A stretch of 64,000 nt of DNA from the NCBI RefSeq assembly GCF_013393325.1, contig NZ_QJRC01000082.1:1-64000 (forward strand), given 5' to 3'. The position numbers and the translations under genes are program-made. Every line of letters begins with the position of its first letter. The first letter of the stretch is position 1. The DNA is from Pseudomonas hunanensis. GTDB taxonomy: Bacteria > Pseudomonadota > Gammaproteobacteria > Pseudomonadales > Pseudomonadaceae. Positions 63,870 through 64,000 of the stretch are shown piece by piece. The notes beneath the pieces were generated by a model, which did no database searches, was not told the DNA's origin, and saw nothing but the letters and a program-made list of their open reading frames with translations.

Positions 63870-64000
63870 GCACTGAACCCGTGTTCGCTGCCTGGGAAGC
63901 TGACTTGCTTGACGGCCTCGACATAAGCGACGAGGGCGCTGTGGATATCTGGCTGGCCTTGCATGAAGTTTTTCACGAACTTCGGTACCCGGCCACTCAG
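63866..64000 (-). CDS. panB: 3-methyl-2-oxobutanoate hydroxymethyltransferase, C-terminal part
   Basis: Only the last 44 codons are in the window; the gene continues past 64000. The fragment reads [20 protein letters not shown], then a short helix ([11 protein letters not shown]) and the end [12 protein letters not shown]. This matches the PanB C-terminus (KFVKNF and FP..EH.F). PanB forms ketopantoate, the step before pantoate, and is coupled to panC by the ATGA overlap. Confidence 0.93.
   Translation of the reverse strand: MSGRVPKFVKNFMQGQPDIHSALVAYVEAVKQVSFPGSEHGFSA

Overview
The window is chromosomal DNA of a Pseudomonas of the putida group. The evidence is the gene content and order (lldPDE/lldR, smpB, ratA, bamE, fur, recN, grpE-dnaK-dnaJ-dapB-carAB-greA, ftsH-folP-glmM-tpiA-secG, rimP-nusA-infB-rbfA-truB-rpsO-pnp, acs, pgi, panBC), the tmRNA tag ANDENYGAEFKLAA, a cysteine-free Fur, and many putida-type REP hairpins (TTCGCGGG..CCCGCGAA).

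Positions 1-15300 are accessory DNA beside the 3' end of ssrA (tmRNA), a common site for strain-variable insertions. From the left there is an IS110-family element beside a REP-like cloverleaf and a CapW/BrxR-like WYL regulator, divergent from a small membrane/coiled-coil gene. Next comes a tightly packed seven-gene minus-strand operon (9507 to 2662). It encodes three dynamin/Era-like P-loop GTPases, two proteins with one N-proximal hydrophobic segment each, a YkgJ-type cysteine-cluster protein and a YaaW (UPF0174) protein. A divergent complete type III restriction-modification pair (mod-res) and two small Pseudomonas proteins (DUF3077, DUF6124) follow. I do not recognise the seven-gene operon as a described system. 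Its neighbours suggest a membrane-acting stress or phage-defence role, but that is inference.

Positions 15300-64000 are core genome. The lactate module (lldPDE with divergent lldR) has a perfect LldR-type operator and a second 16/17 match inside lldP. Trans-translation and envelope or iron genes follow (smpB, ratA, bamE, fur). recN carries a LexA-like box and grpE a sigma-32 promoter, leading into the chaperones, dapB, and carA behind a structured leader with a terminator hairpin. carB, greA, yhbY, rlmE, ftsH, folP, glmM, tpiA and secG come next, then tRNA-Leu(GAG) and initiator tRNA-Met, and the transcription/translation cluster from rimP to pnp with leader hairpins at rpsO and pnp.

The right end holds a BON-domain periplasmic protein, a divergent ABM/VOC pair, an AsmA-like DUF748 protein with an OmpA-like tail, a DUF2236 protein, acs, pgi, panC and the 3' end of panB. 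No CRISPR array, prophage genes or integrase were seen.
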